The notes under the pieces were generated by a model. That model ran no database searches. It saw only the letters and a list, made by a program, of their open reading frames with translations, and was not told the origin of the DNA. From CAXXOK01 sp963674895 (GTDB lineage Bacteria > Bacillota > Clostridia > Christensenellales > Aristaeellaceae): a DNA stretch of 64,000 nucleotides. The stretch covers positions 806,001 through 870,000 of the forward strand of contig CAXXCY010000002.1 in NCBI GenBank assembly GCA_963674895.2, given 5' to 3'. This document shows, piece after piece, positions 1 to 9,459 of the stretch (positions are counted from its first letter, which is position 1; each line of letters begins with the position of its first letter). Position numbers and translations under genes: made by a program.

Positions 1-1
1 G

Positions 2-1009
2 TCGGCGGCGGACCCCGCGGCGAGCGTCATCTATGTGCTGGCCGATCCGCAGGGCGGCAAAGCCAGGTACGACGTCCTCAGGAGTTTTGCGGTCATGCAG
101 CTATCGGTTCCGATGGATGGCATCGGAGACGAAGCCCTGCTGATGGGCATGCGGAACATGGACGGCAATCCGGCCCTCTATACGGTGCTGCTGGTGCGCA
201 AGGAGGAGCTGGTGCTGCAGGTGCGGGTGCCCTACGCCTTCTGGAGCGGCGAGCCAAATCATATCAATCCGCTGACGCCGGCAATGGCGATCGCACAAAC
301 GCTGCTTGTGAACCTCTACGATACGCAGCGGGCCGTGTCCGGCATGGACGGGATCGTGGTGGAAGATATCGTCAGGCGTATGGAAATGAACGCGGGCGAC
401 GCCGGTTCTCCGGTACCGGACGAGATACCCGCCGATCTGGGAGGCAAGACCGAATACGGGTATCTGGCGGAAACGCGGAATACCTATTTGCCCGCGGGCG
501 TATACGGCAACGCCGATCTGGCCCCGGCCGGCCTGAACAACGCGCGGCGCGCGGCGCGGCTGATCGCCAACAGCATCACCAAACGCTTCGATGCCTTCGG
601 GCTCAATCCCTACGAGCTGGAAATCCGCGCCGCGTGCTATCGGTTTGCGTACCTGGATACGGGCGAGGAAGCGTTCCGGAAACTGGCGGTCAACGACTAC
701 AAGCAGGCGATGAGCACAGGCTACATGATCGGCAGGAAGGATTACGACGCGCTTGTCGCGCCGCTGCTTGCGCCGATGGCCGAGCTGAGCCTGGGAGCCG
801 GCGGCGGGGCCGTTTCGGTGCTGCAGCAATGGCTGACCCAGGCCGGCTTTCTGGATACGCCCGTAACGGGAACCTTTGACGAGGCGACGAAGCAGGCCGT
901 GGAGCTTTACGAATCCGAGAACGGGCTTTCCGCGGACGGCGTCGCGGATATCGCCTTCCTGCTGTCTCTGTATTCCCGCGTGGACGATCTGGATATGCCG
1001 CTGCCCTGA
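2..1009 (+). CDS. Peptidoglycan-binding-domain protein, 5' end outside window
   Basis: The frame is open to the first base of the window, so the true start lies upstream and only the C-terminal ~335 residues are seen. The last ~60 residues form a PG_binding_1-like repeat: a leucine/glutamine helix (VLQQWLTQAGF), then TGTFDEATKQAVELYESENG and a final DG turn. Such modules usually anchor exported proteins to the cell wall. The preceding ~260 residues are mixed alpha/beta with no motif I recognise, and no signal peptide can be judged because the N-terminus is missing. The wall-binding role is family inference; the function of the main part is unknown. Confidence 0.7.
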   Translation, partial: SAADPAASVIYVLADPQGGKARYDVLRSFAVMQLSVPMDGIGDEALLMGMRNMDGNPALYTVLLVRKEELVLQVRVPYAFWSGEPNHINPLTPAMAIAQTLLVNLYDTQRAVSGMDGIVVEDIVRRMEMNAGDAGSPVPDEIPADLGGKTEYGYLAETRNTYLPAGVYGNADLAPAGLNNARRAARLIANSITKRFDAFGLNPYELEIRAACYRFAYLDTGEEAFRKLAVNDYKQAMSTGYMIGRKDYDALVAPLLAPMAELSLGAGGGAVSVLQQWLTQAGFLDTPVTGTFDEATKQAVELYESENGLSADGVADIAFLLSLYSRVDDLDMPLP

Positions 1010-1088
1010 AAGGGGCTTCGGGGAAACGGGCGCAATCGCATGCGTTCACGGATTGTTGCCGACGGCCGGAACGGCAGGGAGGCTGAAA

Positions 1089-1568
1089 ATGACGAGCATA
1101 GTAAAGGCGGACAGGCAGGACGTGAAACCCATTCTCGCGCTGCAATATACCGCGTACCGGAGCGAAGCCGAACTGCTGAATAATTACGCGATACCGCCCC
1201 TCAAACAGACCGAGTCCGACGTGGAGAAGGAATATGACGCGGGCACCTTTCTCAAGGCCGTAGACGAAACCGGCGCGATCGTCGGCTCGGTCCGGGCGTA
1301 CCAAAAGGGCGATACCGTATATATCGGCAAGCTGATCGTCCATCCGGCCCATCAGCGAAAAGGGATAGGCACGGCGCTGCTGCGGGAGATTGAAAGCGCT
1401 TGCCTGTCGCAGCGCTATGAACTTTTTACAAGCGTCAGGAGCCTGAACAACCTCAGGCTCTATGAAAAAACGGGATATGTCCGTTTCCGGGAACAGGAGA
1501 CCGACTCCGGGGTCAGGCTCGTTTTCCTGGAAAAATATCCGGGCAAAAAGAAAACCGCCTACCCATGA
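1089..1568 (+). CDS. GNAT family N-acetyltransferase
   Basis: This 159-residue protein has the compact GNAT fold: an N-terminal strand and helix, a central strand ending in YIGKLIVHP, and the acetyl-CoA pyrophosphate loop QRKGIGTAL at about residues 89-97, followed by a C-terminal NLRLYEKTGY segment typical of motif B. It should transfer an acyl group from acetyl-CoA to an amine; the substrate cannot be told. I chose the ATG at 1089 because a clear AGGGAGG ribosome site lies just upstream and the GNAT fold begins there; the longer open frame upstream overlaps the preceding gene. It is convergent with the tRNA genes. Confidence 0.85.
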   Translation: MTSIVKADRQDVKPILALQYTAYRSEAELLNNYAIPPLKQTESDVEKEYDAGTFLKAVDETGAIVGSVRAYQKGDTVYIGKLIVHPAHQRKGIGTALLREIESACLSQRYELFTSVRSLNNLRLYEKTGYVRFREQETDSGVRLVFLEKYPGKKKTAYP

Positions 1569-1598
1569 CGGACGCATGTGGTGAAGCGGCATCTGCTC

Positions 1599-1675
1599 TG
1601 GTAGCGGCGGGGAGACTTGAACTCTCGACACTCCGGGTATGAACCGAATGCTCTAGCCAACTGAGCTACGCCGCC
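1599..1675 (-). tRNA. tRNA-Met (CAT), elongator
   Basis: The reverse strand folds into a cloverleaf of 77 nt with encoded CCA. The acceptor stem GGCGGCG pairs with CGCCGCT, the D arm is GCTCAGTTGGCTAGAGC, and the anticodon loop TTCATAC carries CAT. There is one mismatch in the T stem. The G1-U72 acceptor pair and the lack of three G-C pairs in the anticodon stem mark it as elongator Met, not initiator. An Ile2 tRNA with lysidine at the anticodon is the alternative, but the acceptor sequence matches elongator Met of Firmicutes. It lies 4 nt downstream of the initiator tRNA and is surely cotranscribed with it. Confidence 0.92.
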
Positions 1676-1679
1676 GAAA

Positions 1680-1756
<77 letters not shown>

Positions 1757-1783
1757 TCGGCGCCTTTGCAAGCGGCGAAACCT

Positions 1784-1812
1784 ATCATACTACAACATCG
1801 AAATACTGTCAA
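1784..1812 (-). promoter_or_regulatory. Sigma-A type promoter of the Met tRNA pair
   Basis: On the minus strand a perfect TTGACA (-35, 1807-1812) and TATGAT (-10, 1784-1789) are separated by 17 bp and sit about 30 nt upstream of the initiator tRNA. The surrounding 1757-1830 is AT-rich compared with the rest of the window. Confidence 0.85.
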
Positions 1813-1956
1813 TATTTAACCGGTGATTTTTACTCCTGTGAAAAAAACCTTATACCGGCAGGAGTTGTACGCCGGAAAATACAAGCCGGGGAGGCACCGG
1901 GCTCGGCTTTTAGCATACCAAAGGGAAACCGGGAGGGCGAGGCCTGTCTTTTTCCC

Positions 1957-1985
1957 TTGCACATACCATACAAACTGTGTATAAT
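1957..1985 (+). promoter_or_regulatory. Sigma-A type promoter of ppdK
   Basis: TTGCAC (1957-1962), a 17-bp spacer and a perfect TATAAT (1980-1985) point at ppdK, giving a leader of about 70 nt. No riboswitch-like structure is apparent in the leader. Apart from this and the tRNA promoter, nothing else is seen between 1757 and 2061. Confidence 0.8.
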
Positions 1986-2061
1986 TGTTTGGATAGTTTG
2001 AAAGGATCAGCACAAGAACTGTGGCGGTCCACAGAATGATTTTGAGGAGGAAGCCAAACCC

Positions 2062-4700
2062 ATGACAAAGTATGTGTACCTGTTCAAAGAGGGCAACGCG
2101 GCCATGCGGGAGCTACTGGGCGGCAAGGGCGCGAATCTCGCGGAGATGACCAATATCGGCCTGCCCGTGCCGCAGGGTTTTACCGTAACCACCGAAGCCT
2201 GCACCCGTTATTATGAAGACGGCCAGACGATCAACGCCGATATTATGAAGGAAATCGACGCCGCGCTGGCCAAGACCGAGGTGATCTGCGGCAAGAAATT
2301 CGGCGATCTGGAGAGTCCGTTTCTGGTGTCTGTCCGTTCCGGCGCCCGCGCGTCCATGCCGGGGATGATGGACACTATTTTGAATCTCGGGCTTAACGAC
2401 GTCGCCGCGAAGGGCCTTGCCAGGCAGACCGGCAACGAGCGTTTTGCTTACGACAGCTACCGCCGCTTCATCCAGATGTTTTCCGACGTCGTGATGGAAG
2501 TGAAAAAGAGCCTGTTCGAAGGCCGCGCTGCACAAGATGAAGGAAGCGAAAGGGCGTGCAGTACGACACCGAGCTGGACGCCGAGGATCTCAAGAAGCTC
2601 GTGGAAGAGTTCAAGGCGATCTACAAAAAGGCCAAGGGCGAGAACTTCCCGCAGGATCCCAAGGAACAGCTGCTCGAGGCCATCAAGGCCGTGTTCCGTT
2701 CCTGGGACAACCCCCGCGCGATCTATTACCGCCGCATGAACGATATCCCCGGCAGTTGGGGCACCGCGGTGAACGTGCAGGCGATGGTGTTCGGCAACAT
2801 GGGCGACGACTCGGGAACGGGCGTTGCCTTCACGCGCGATCCCTCCACCGGCGAAAAGAAGCTCTACGGCGAATTCCTGATGAACGCGCAGGGCGAGGAC
2901 GTGGTGGCGGGCATCCGCACGCCCCAGCCGATTTCCGCGCTGCAAAACACCATGCCGGAGGTCTACCGGCAGTTTGTGGATATCGCCAAGACCCTGGAAG
3001 ACCATTACCGCGACATGCAGGATATGGAGTTCACCATCGAGCATGCCAAGCTTTACATGCTGCAGACCCGCAACGGCAAGCGCACCGCGATGGCCGCGCT
3101 GAAAATCGCCGTGGACCTGGTGGATGAAAAGGTGCTTTCCACCGACGAAGCCGTGCTCAAGGTGGAGCCCAAGCAGCTGGACACCCTGCTGCACCCGAAC
3201 TTTGATCCCAAGGCGCTCAAGGCGGCCACGCCGATCGCCAAGGGCCTGCCCGCCTCTCCCGGCGCCGCCGCCGGCAAGGCGTACTTCACCGCTTCCTCCG
3301 CCGCGAACGCGGGCCGCAAGGGCATTCCCGCCATCCTCGTGCGCGAGGAAACCACGCCGGAAGATATCGAGGGCATGGACCTGTCCAAGGGCATCCTCAC
3401 GGCGCGCGGCGGCATGACCAGCCACGCGGCGGTCGTCGCCCGCGGCATGGGCCGCGCGGCGGTCGTCGGCTGCGGCTCGCTGCGCATCAACGAAGAAGAA
3501 AAAACCCTCACCGTGGACGGCAAGGTGTACCGTGAAGGCGACGACCTGTCCATCGACGGTTCCACCGGCAATGTGTACGGCGAAGCCATCCCCACGGTGG
3601 AAGCAGCCGTGACCGGCGATTTCGCCCCGCCTGATGGCCTGGGCGGACGCGGCCCGCACGCTCAAAGTGCGCACGAATGCCGACAATCCCCGCGACACCC
3701 TGCAGGCCGTCGCGTTCGGCGCCGAAGGCATCGGCCTGTGCCGCACCGAGCATATGTTCTTTGAGGCCGACCGCATCGGCGCGCCGTGCGCGAGATGATC
3801 CTCGCGGATACCGTGGAGCAGCGCGAAGCGGCGCTCGCCAAGATCCTGCCGATGCAGCAGGGCGATTTCGAAGCCATGTACACGGCGCTCGAAGGCCGAC
3901 CGATGACCGTGCGCTACCTCGACCCGCCGCTGCACGAGTTCCTGCCCCACCCGAGCATGACCGCCGAGATCGCCGGCATTGCCAGGGAACTGGGCACCAC
4001 GTCCGACGCGATTCTGGAAAAGATCGACGCCCTGCACGAGTTTAACCCGATGATGGGCCACCGCGGCTGCCGCCTTGCGGTCACCTATCCCGAAATCGCG
4101 AAGATGCAGACCCGCGCCGTTATCCAGGCCGCCATCAAGGTCAAGAAGGACAAGGGCTACGATATCGTACCCGAGATCATGATTCCGCTGGTCTGCGAGG
4201 TGAAGGAACTCTCCTTCGTCAAGAGCATCGTGGTAGAGACCATCGAAACCGTGTTCAAAGAGCAAAACACGGAGCTCAAGTACCATATCGGCACCATGAT
4301 CGAGATTCCGCGCGCCGCGCTGCTGGCCGATGAGATCGCCAGGGAAGCCGAGTTCTTCTCCTTTGGCACCAACGACCTCACGCAGATGACGTTCGGCTTC
4401 AGCCGCGACGACGCCGGCAAGTTCCTCGACAGCTACTATACCAACAAGATCTTTGAAAGCGATCCCTTCGCCAAGCTCGACCAGAACGGCGTCGGCAAGC
4501 TGGTGAAGATGGCCTCGCAGCTCGGCCGCGAAACCCGCCCCGATCTGAAACTGGGCATCTGCGGCGAACACGGCGGCGATCCGGCCACGATCGAGTTCTG
4601 CCATAACGTCGGCCTGAACTATGTCAGCTGCTCACCCTTCCGTGTGCCGATCGCTAGGCTGGCCGCCGCGCACGCCGCGATTCACGCGAAGAAGAACTAA
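2062..4700 (+). CDS. ppdK: Pyruvate, phosphate dikinase (reading frame broken by small indels)
   Basis: The enzyme interconverts pyruvate, ATP and Pi with phosphoenolpyruvate, AMP and PPi, a central step in anaerobic clostridial metabolism. Conserved blocks appear in order: the N-terminal ATP-grasp region (KGANLAEMTNIGLPVPQGFT), the middle part with RSWDNPRAIYYRRMNDIPG, the phospho-histidine loop GGMTSHAAVVARGMGRA, and the C-terminal PEP/pyruvate barrel ending in GICGEHGGDP. As given, the frame is interrupted: one extra base near 2521, one in GGG at 2552-2554, one in CCCC at 3625-3628, and a two-base excess (or one-base loss) near 3779-3785. Restoring these gives one continuous protein of about 875 residues, the family's usual length. 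Start: ATG after GAGGAGG. A strong terminator follows. Pseudogene or assembly error cannot be separated here; error is likelier because coding identity is otherwise intact. Confidence 0.93.
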
Positions 4701-4717
4701 AAAAACCATATACCCCC

Positions 4718-4751
4718 AAAAGGCTGCGCGCTGATACGCGCAGCCTTTTTT
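4718..4751 (+). terminator. Rho-independent terminator of ppdK
   Basis: A perfect 13-bp stem (AAAAGGCTGCGCG / CGCGCAGCCTTTT) with a 6-nt loop ends in a run of T, 18 nt after the ppdK stop codon. Confidence 0.93.
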
Positions 4752-4766
4752 GTTGTGGTATTCGCA

Positions 4767-4796
4767 TTGACGCATCCGGTTAAAAGCGGGTATAAT
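4767..4796 (+). promoter_or_regulatory. Sigma-A type promoter of the 5'-nucleotidase gene
   Basis: TTGACG (4767-4772), an 18-bp spacer and perfect TATAAT (4791-4796) lie about 40 nt before the start codon, directly after the ppdK terminator. Confidence 0.8.
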
Positions 4797-4835
4797 GATG
4801 TCAATAAATGGATTAATTGAAAAGGGGAATGGATT

Positions 4836-6493
4836 ATGAAACGATGGCTTTCCCTGGCATTGGCCCTGGCCTTGCTGTGCGCGCTGCCGCTTACCGCCGC
4901 CGTGGCGGAGCAGAACGTGGACCTGACGGGCAAACTTGTGATCGTGCATACCAACGACGTTCACGGTTACGCGGAAACCAGCCTGACCGAGCCTTCCACG
5001 GGGTATGCGCAGGTCAAGCAATATAAGGAGGACGCCGAACGGCTGGGCGCGAGCGTGCTGCTGCTGGACGCGGGCGACGTATCGCAGGGCCGGCCCCTCG
5101 TGAACCTGAGCATGGGGCGCGACCGCCTTTGAGTTTATGAACGCCGTCGGCTACGACGCGATGTGCCCCGGAAACCACGAGTTTGACTGGGGCGTGGACC
5201 AGTTTTTGCAAAACGCGGAGATCGCGGAGTTTGATATCCTGTGTGCCAATATTTTGCGCACGTCGGACAAAACGCTGTACTTTTCGCCCTACAAGATCTA
5301 TGAAACCGGCGGGATGAAGATCGGCGTCATCGGGCTGGACGCGCCAAGCACGTTGACCATGGCCAATCCCTCCCTGATGCCCAACGTGACGTTTTTGGAA
5401 AAGCAGGACCTGTATGACTGCGTACAGCAATACGTAGGCGAGCTGCAGGCCGCGGCGTGCGACCTGATCGTCGTGCTGGGGCACCTCGGCATGGAGCCGA
5501 CCGACGAGGGCAACCGCTCCATCGACGTGATCCAGAACACCACCGGCGTCGACCTGTTCATCGACGGGCATAGCCACATCGTGCTCAACCAGCGGGTGGA
5601 GCAAAAGCATGCAGAAGGCGCCGAAAACGTGCCGACCACGCTGCTGGTGAGCACCGGATGCTTCGGCCACAACATCGGCGAGGTGGTGTACGACGGAAAA
5701 ACACTGACCGAGGCGCTCTTTGCCGCGCAGCCGACCCAGGTCAGCGCGGAGTACGGCGACGCGGACGTCGGAGAAATGATCGGGTTCGTCCAGGACCAGA
5801 TTGAGGCGCAGCTTTCCGCCACGTTTGCCAAGACGACCGTGCTATTGAACGGCGAGAAAAGCCCCGGCGTGCGCACGGAGGAAACCAACCTCGGCGATTT
5901 CTGCGCCGACGCGATGCTCTGGAAGGCGAACCAGGCGTACAGCCGGCCGGTGGACGCCGCGTTCACTAACGGCGGCAGCATCCGCGCGAGCATCGGTATC
6001 GGCGATATTTCGATGCTGGACATGAAAACGGTATTCCCCTTCGGCAACACCCTGCAGATCATGACGGTCAAGGGCAGCGAGCTGCTGGAGCTGATGGAGG
6101 CCTCCTACTACTCCACGCCGTATCCGCTGGGAAGCTTCATGCAGGTGGCGGGCATCGTGATGACCATCGATACCACCGTGGAATATGAAAACGGCGACCA
6201 GTACCCCGATTCCACGTATTACGCGCCCGCCAAGCCTGGCAGCCGCGTGACCATTGAAACCGTCGGGGGAAAGCCGTTTGATCCGGACGCGGACTATGTG
6301 ATTGTGACCAACGATTTCGTCGCCGCGGGCGGTGGGCAGGCCTACGTGCTCAAGTATCCCAACCAGCAGACCGGCTATAACAGCTATATCGCGCTGGAAG
6401 ACGCAATGATCAATTACACCGCCGAAAAGCTCGGGCGACGTGATCGGAGACGCGTACGAAAAACCGCAGGACCGCATCAAGATCATTGAGTGA
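4836..6493 (+). CDS. Exported 5'-nucleotidase/metallophosphatase (frameshifted twice)
   Basis: The protein begins with a Sec signal peptide (MKRW, a hydrophobic Leu/Ala core, cleavage near AVAEQ). The calcineurin-like metal site follows: HTNDVHGYA, DAGDVSQG, GNHEFDWG and GHSHI. The C-terminal 5_nucleotid_C domain contains TNGGSIRASI and the NDFVAAGG loop. It should hydrolyse nucleotides or related phosphomonoesters outside the membrane. Two one-base insertions break the frame: a G near 5121 (restoring GRTAFEFMNAVGYD) and a G in GGG at 6433-6435 (restoring LGDVIGDAYEKPQD and the stop at 6491). Repaired length is about 551 residues, normal for the family. The ribosome site AAGGGG precedes ATG 4836. 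Nearby pst genes make a role in phosphate scavenging conceivable, but linkage is loose. Confidence 0.87.
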
Positions 6494-6531
6494 CTGCCGG
6501 AACGGGACCGTTGGAAACGGGGTTGTAAGCG

Positions 6532-7359
6532 ATGATCGAGCTGCCGGAGAGCATCAGCCTGGCGAAGCAGCTCAATGAAACCGTCAAGGGAAAAGTGATC
6601 GGGAGTGTACAGGCGAATAGCTCGCCGCATAAGTTCGCGTGGTATTTCGGCGATCCCGCCGGGTACGACGCGCTGCTCAGGGGGAAGACCGTCGGGGAGG
6701 CAAGGGGCGTCGGCGGCAAGGTGGAGATCACGGTTGAGGACAAGCGGATTTTGCTGGCCGAGGGCGTCAACGTGCGGTATTTCGCCGCGGGGGAGGCGCC
6801 GCCCATGAAGCATCAGCTGCTGATCGCGTTTACGGACGGATCGGCGCTCGCCTGCAGCGTGCAGATGTACGGCGGGCTGTGGGCGTTCACCGAAGGGACG
6901 TATGAGAACGAGTATTACACGGTCGCGAAGCAGAAACCCTCGCCCCTGTCCGATGCGTTTGGCCTGCCGTATTTCCTGCAGCTGGCGGAGGAAAACGCGG
7001 GCAAGGGCGCCAAGGCGTTTCTGGCGACGGAGCAGCGGATTCCGGGGCTGGGCAACGGCGTGCTGCAGGATATCCTGTTCATCGCCCGCGTGAATCCGAA
7101 AACCAAGATCGGCCTGTTGTCGCAGCAGGAGCAGAAAACGCTGTTCGACAGCGTCAAAACCACCCTGAAGCAGATGGCGGACCAGAACGGCCGTGACACG
7201 GAAACCGATCTCTTCGGCAATCCCGGCGGCTACCGAACCCTGATGTCCAAAAACACGGTCGAGAAGCCCTGCCCCGCCTGCGGCGGCGCCATCACAAAAG
7301 CCGCCTACATGGGCGGCAGCGTGTATTTCTGTCCGGCGTGCCAGAAGGAACGAAAGTAA
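6532..7359 (+). CDS. Fpg/Nei-family DNA glycosylase-like protein with altered N-terminus
   Basis: The 275-residue protein matches formamidopyrimidine-DNA glycosylase in length and layout. The helix-two-turn-helix segment QRIPGLGNGVLQDILFIAR lies near residue 165, and a C-terminal zinc finger CPACGG...YFCPACQ ends the protein. Family enzymes excise oxidised bases using Pro2 as nucleophile in MPELPE. Here the N-terminus reads MIELPE, so residue 2 is Ile while Glu3 is kept. Either the enzyme uses a different nucleophile, or it is a non-catalytic or diverged subfamily member. The start is fixed by the alignment of xELPE. A terminator follows at 7420. I am sure of the family but not of the activity. 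Confidence 0.8.
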   Translation: MIELPESISLAKQLNETVKGKVIGSVQANSSPHKFAWYFGDPAGYDALLRGKTVGEARGVGGKVEITVEDKRILLAEGVNVRYFAAGEAPPMKHQLLIAFTDGSALACSVQMYGGLWAFTEGTYENEYYTVAKQKPSPLSDAFGLPYFLQLAEENAGKGAKAFLATEQRIPGLGNGVLQDILFIARVNPKTKIGLLSQQEQKTLFDSVKTTLKQMADQNGRDTETDLFGNPGGYRTLMSKNTVEKPCPACGGAITKAAYMGGSVYFCPACQKERK

Positions 7360-7419
7360 GAAGGCGATAGGGTTTCGCCCCATACCCTCACCTAATTGCT
7401 ACGCCCTTTGTTATCCTAT

Positions 7420-7452
7420 CAATGGCCGCGCGTTGCGCGGCCATTGCAGTTT
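7420..7452 (+). terminator. Hairpin terminator after the Fpg-like gene
   Basis: A perfect 12-bp inverted repeat (CAATGGCCGCGC / GCGCGGCCATTG) with a 3-nt loop is followed by CAGTTTTCT. It lies 60 nt after the stop codon. Confidence 0.75.
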
Positions 7453-7475
7453 TCTCTTGCCCGTTTCACTTTGTT

Positions 7476-7505
7476 CAAAAAAAGAAGCAGGGGTGAAACC
7501 CCTGC
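7476..7505 (-). terminator. Rho-independent terminator downstream of fprA
   Basis: Read on the minus strand, GCAGGGGT-TTC-ACCCCTGC is followed by TTC and seven T. It closes the fprA transcript about 200 nt after its stop. The stretch 7506-7701 between them holds no gene that I can support; it has several GC-rich imperfect inverted repeats. Confidence 0.8.
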
Positions 7506-7701
7506 CCGATCTTTTCAAAATCCAACTCCGGGTGCTTGCGCATTGGGCGGCTGTAATCCGGCTTCGAAACCGGAAGGCACGGCAAGGGCAGCGTCAGGGC
7601 TGCCTGCCGGAACGCGCTGACGATGCAGCCGTTGCCCTTTCCCCGTTCGCGTGGAGACAGCAAACAGGCAATATCCGGTCTGTTACGGGTATAAAGACCG
7701 A

Positions 7702-8903
7702 TCATTGCGCGTCGCCACCGACTATAGCCTTGCAAAGCGCTTCGAGATCCCGGCATTGATCCTCCCGGATCGCGGAGAGGACGCTGATCAGCGGTTCCAG
7801 AACCTCCATGTTTTTCATGCCTTCCAGGTGCGCCCGGATCAGCTTGCCCGAGGAGAGGGCCCACGACCCGCTTTCGATCACCGCCACCTTGCGGTTTTGG
7901 ATGTTGTGTTCCTTCATCGTCTGCAGATAATGGGAGACGGGGGATAGATCCCCGCGTTATAGGTGGGGCAGGCGATCGCGATTTTTCCGCAGCGGAAGGT
8001 TTCAGATAGCAGCTCGCTCAAATCCGTATTGGACGCGTCAAAAATCTTCACATGCGCGCCGCGGTCGGAAAGCCGCATGGCGAGAGCTTCGGCGGCGTTC
8101 TTGGTGTGCCCGTACAGCGAGCCGTAAACCACGAGAACGTCGTCCGCGTCCTCAGGCCGGTAGGCGCTCCAGTGGTCGTATTTATCCAGATACCAGTCCA
8201 GGTTTTTCCGCCACACCGGGCCATGCAGGGAGCAGATTCGCCCGATCGTCAGGGCGCTTGCCTTTTTGAGCACGGCCTGCACCTGCGCGCCGTATTTTCC
8301 CACGATATTGGCGTAATACCGGCGTGCCTCGGGCAGCCAGTCGATCTCGAAATTGACCTCGTCGGCGTACAGGTTGCCGCCCAGCGCGCCGAAGGTGCCG
8401 AACGCGTCGGCGGAAAACAGGGTCTTGCCCTTGGGATCGTAGGTCATGATCACTTCCGGCCAGTGCACCATCGGCGCGGTGATGAACCGGAGCTCCCGGC
8501 TGCCGATCGCAAGCGTGTCCCCGTCGGTCACGGTGACGAACTCGGCGGGCACCTCGCCGAAAAACTGCCCGATCAGCGCCTTGGCCTTGGCGGAGCCGAC
8601 GATCTTCACGCCGGGATAGCGCCGCAGAAGCGAGCGGATCTGCGAGGCGTGGTCCGGCTCCATGTGGTGCACGATGAGGTAGTCAAGCCCTCTGCCGTCA
8701 AGCGCGGCACGCAGGTTTTCAAAGAAAAGCTCGGACACGGCGTGGTCGGACGTATCCAGCAATACGGTCTTTTCGTCTTTGATCAGATAGGAATTATAGG
8801 AAATCCCTTTGGGGATCGGGTACAGGTTTTCAAACATGTTCAGGCGGCGGTCGCTCGCGCCCACATAGTATAGGTCATCCGCGATCTGGCGTGCACAGTG
8901 CAT
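7702..8903 (-). CDS. fprA: Flavodiiron protein (FprA-type flavoprotein), frameshifted near the C-terminus
   Basis: Flavodiiron proteins reduce O2 to water (or NO to N2O) in the cytoplasm of anaerobes. The N-terminal beta-lactamase-like domain carries the di-iron ligands HHMEPDH (residues 79-85), MVHWPE, FSADAFG and SLHGPVW. From about residue 255 a flavodoxin domain starts with VVYGSLYGHTKNAAE. A one-base loss in the C run at 7939-7943 (plus-strand GGGGG) breaks the frame just after CPTYNAGIYPP; repairing it joins a separate C-terminal frame (HYLQTMKEHNIQ...) and gives about 400 residues, the normal length. Start ATG 8903 has GAGGGAGG upstream. A terminator lies downstream at 7476-7505. Confidence 0.92.
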
Positions 8904-9018
8904 GGCAGTACCTCCCTCAAGTCTACAACCCTTATTCTACACTGATCGGGAAGCTGTGTAAATAGGGCTGTTCGCGGGGAGCCGCGCTGCGAGTGAATGA
9001 GGATTATATCCTGTTTTT

Positions 9019-9459
9019 TCAGACCTTGCCGCCATGCCGGGCGTACGTGCGGCATAGCCTTACGTCCCGCCAGAAGCCAAGCACGCCGATTCCGGCAAGC
9101 AGCCATCCCGCGACCGGAAAAAACACCGTATACGGGGACGATGTCCCCGCGATCTCGAATACGCCCCGCAGCGCGCTGCCCAGAATCAGCGCGGCGATCC
9201 CGGAATTGTAGAGGTTATAAAACAGGCGGTAGTGTGGGATTCCGTCCGGCAGCGGGCCGAAAACCCGCAGCGGCAGGAAGACCAGAGCGCCGCCCAGCAG
9301 CGGATAGAGGAACATAAACGACATGGAAGCCGAGCGCACGCCGTGCCCGTACAGGGAATAGACGGAGCTGAATGTGAGACAAAACGCGCTGACGCCCAGA
9401 TAGACGATCATGGTTTTCAGGGCGTTGCCATGCCGCGATTGCCGTTTAGAAGTACACAA
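9019..9459 (-). CDS. Small membrane protein of unknown function
   Basis: The 146-residue protein has about four hydrophobic segments (MIVYLGVSAFCLTFSSVY, SFMFLYPLLGGALVFLPL, ALILGSALRGVFEIAG and FFPVAGWLLAGIGVLGFW), with basic ends, so it is an integral membrane protein. The TTG start at 9459 overlaps the 3' end of the phosphodiester glycosidase gene by 14 nt and has a good GGAAGGTGAG site; an ATG at 9411 has none. The overlap implies translational coupling with the upstream gene. I do not recognise the family. Confidence 0.65.
   Translation of the reverse strand: MCTSKRQSRHGNALKTMIVYLGVSAFCLTFSSVYSLYGHGVRSASMSFMFLYPLLGGALVFLPLRVFGPLPDGIPHYRLFYNLYNSGIAALILGSALRGVFEIAGTSSPYTVFFPVAGWLLAGIGVLGFWRDVRLCRTYARHGGKV

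Noticed and set aside
1599..1675. tRNA-Ile2 (lysidine type) as alternative identity of the first CAT tRNA
   Set aside because: The acceptor and D-arm sequence matches elongator tRNA-Met of Firmicutes from memory, and it is paired with tRNA-fMet.
1816..2013. 65-residue minus-strand frame between the tRNAs and ppdK
   Set aside because: It overlaps the ppdK promoter, lacks a ribosome site and has no conserved pattern.
2457..4604. 715-residue minus-strand open frame opposite ppdK
   Set aside because: It is an antisense shadow of a GC-rich coding gene, rich in His, Gly and Arg with no domain and no ribosome site.
5842..7383. 513-residue minus-strand frame across two plus-strand genes
   Set aside because: It spans the ends of two real genes on the other strand and has no recognisable domain.
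7433..7759. Short frames in the gap between the Fpg-like gene and fprA
   Set aside because: They cross two terminators and the 3' end of fprA; composition and absence of start signals argue against a gene.
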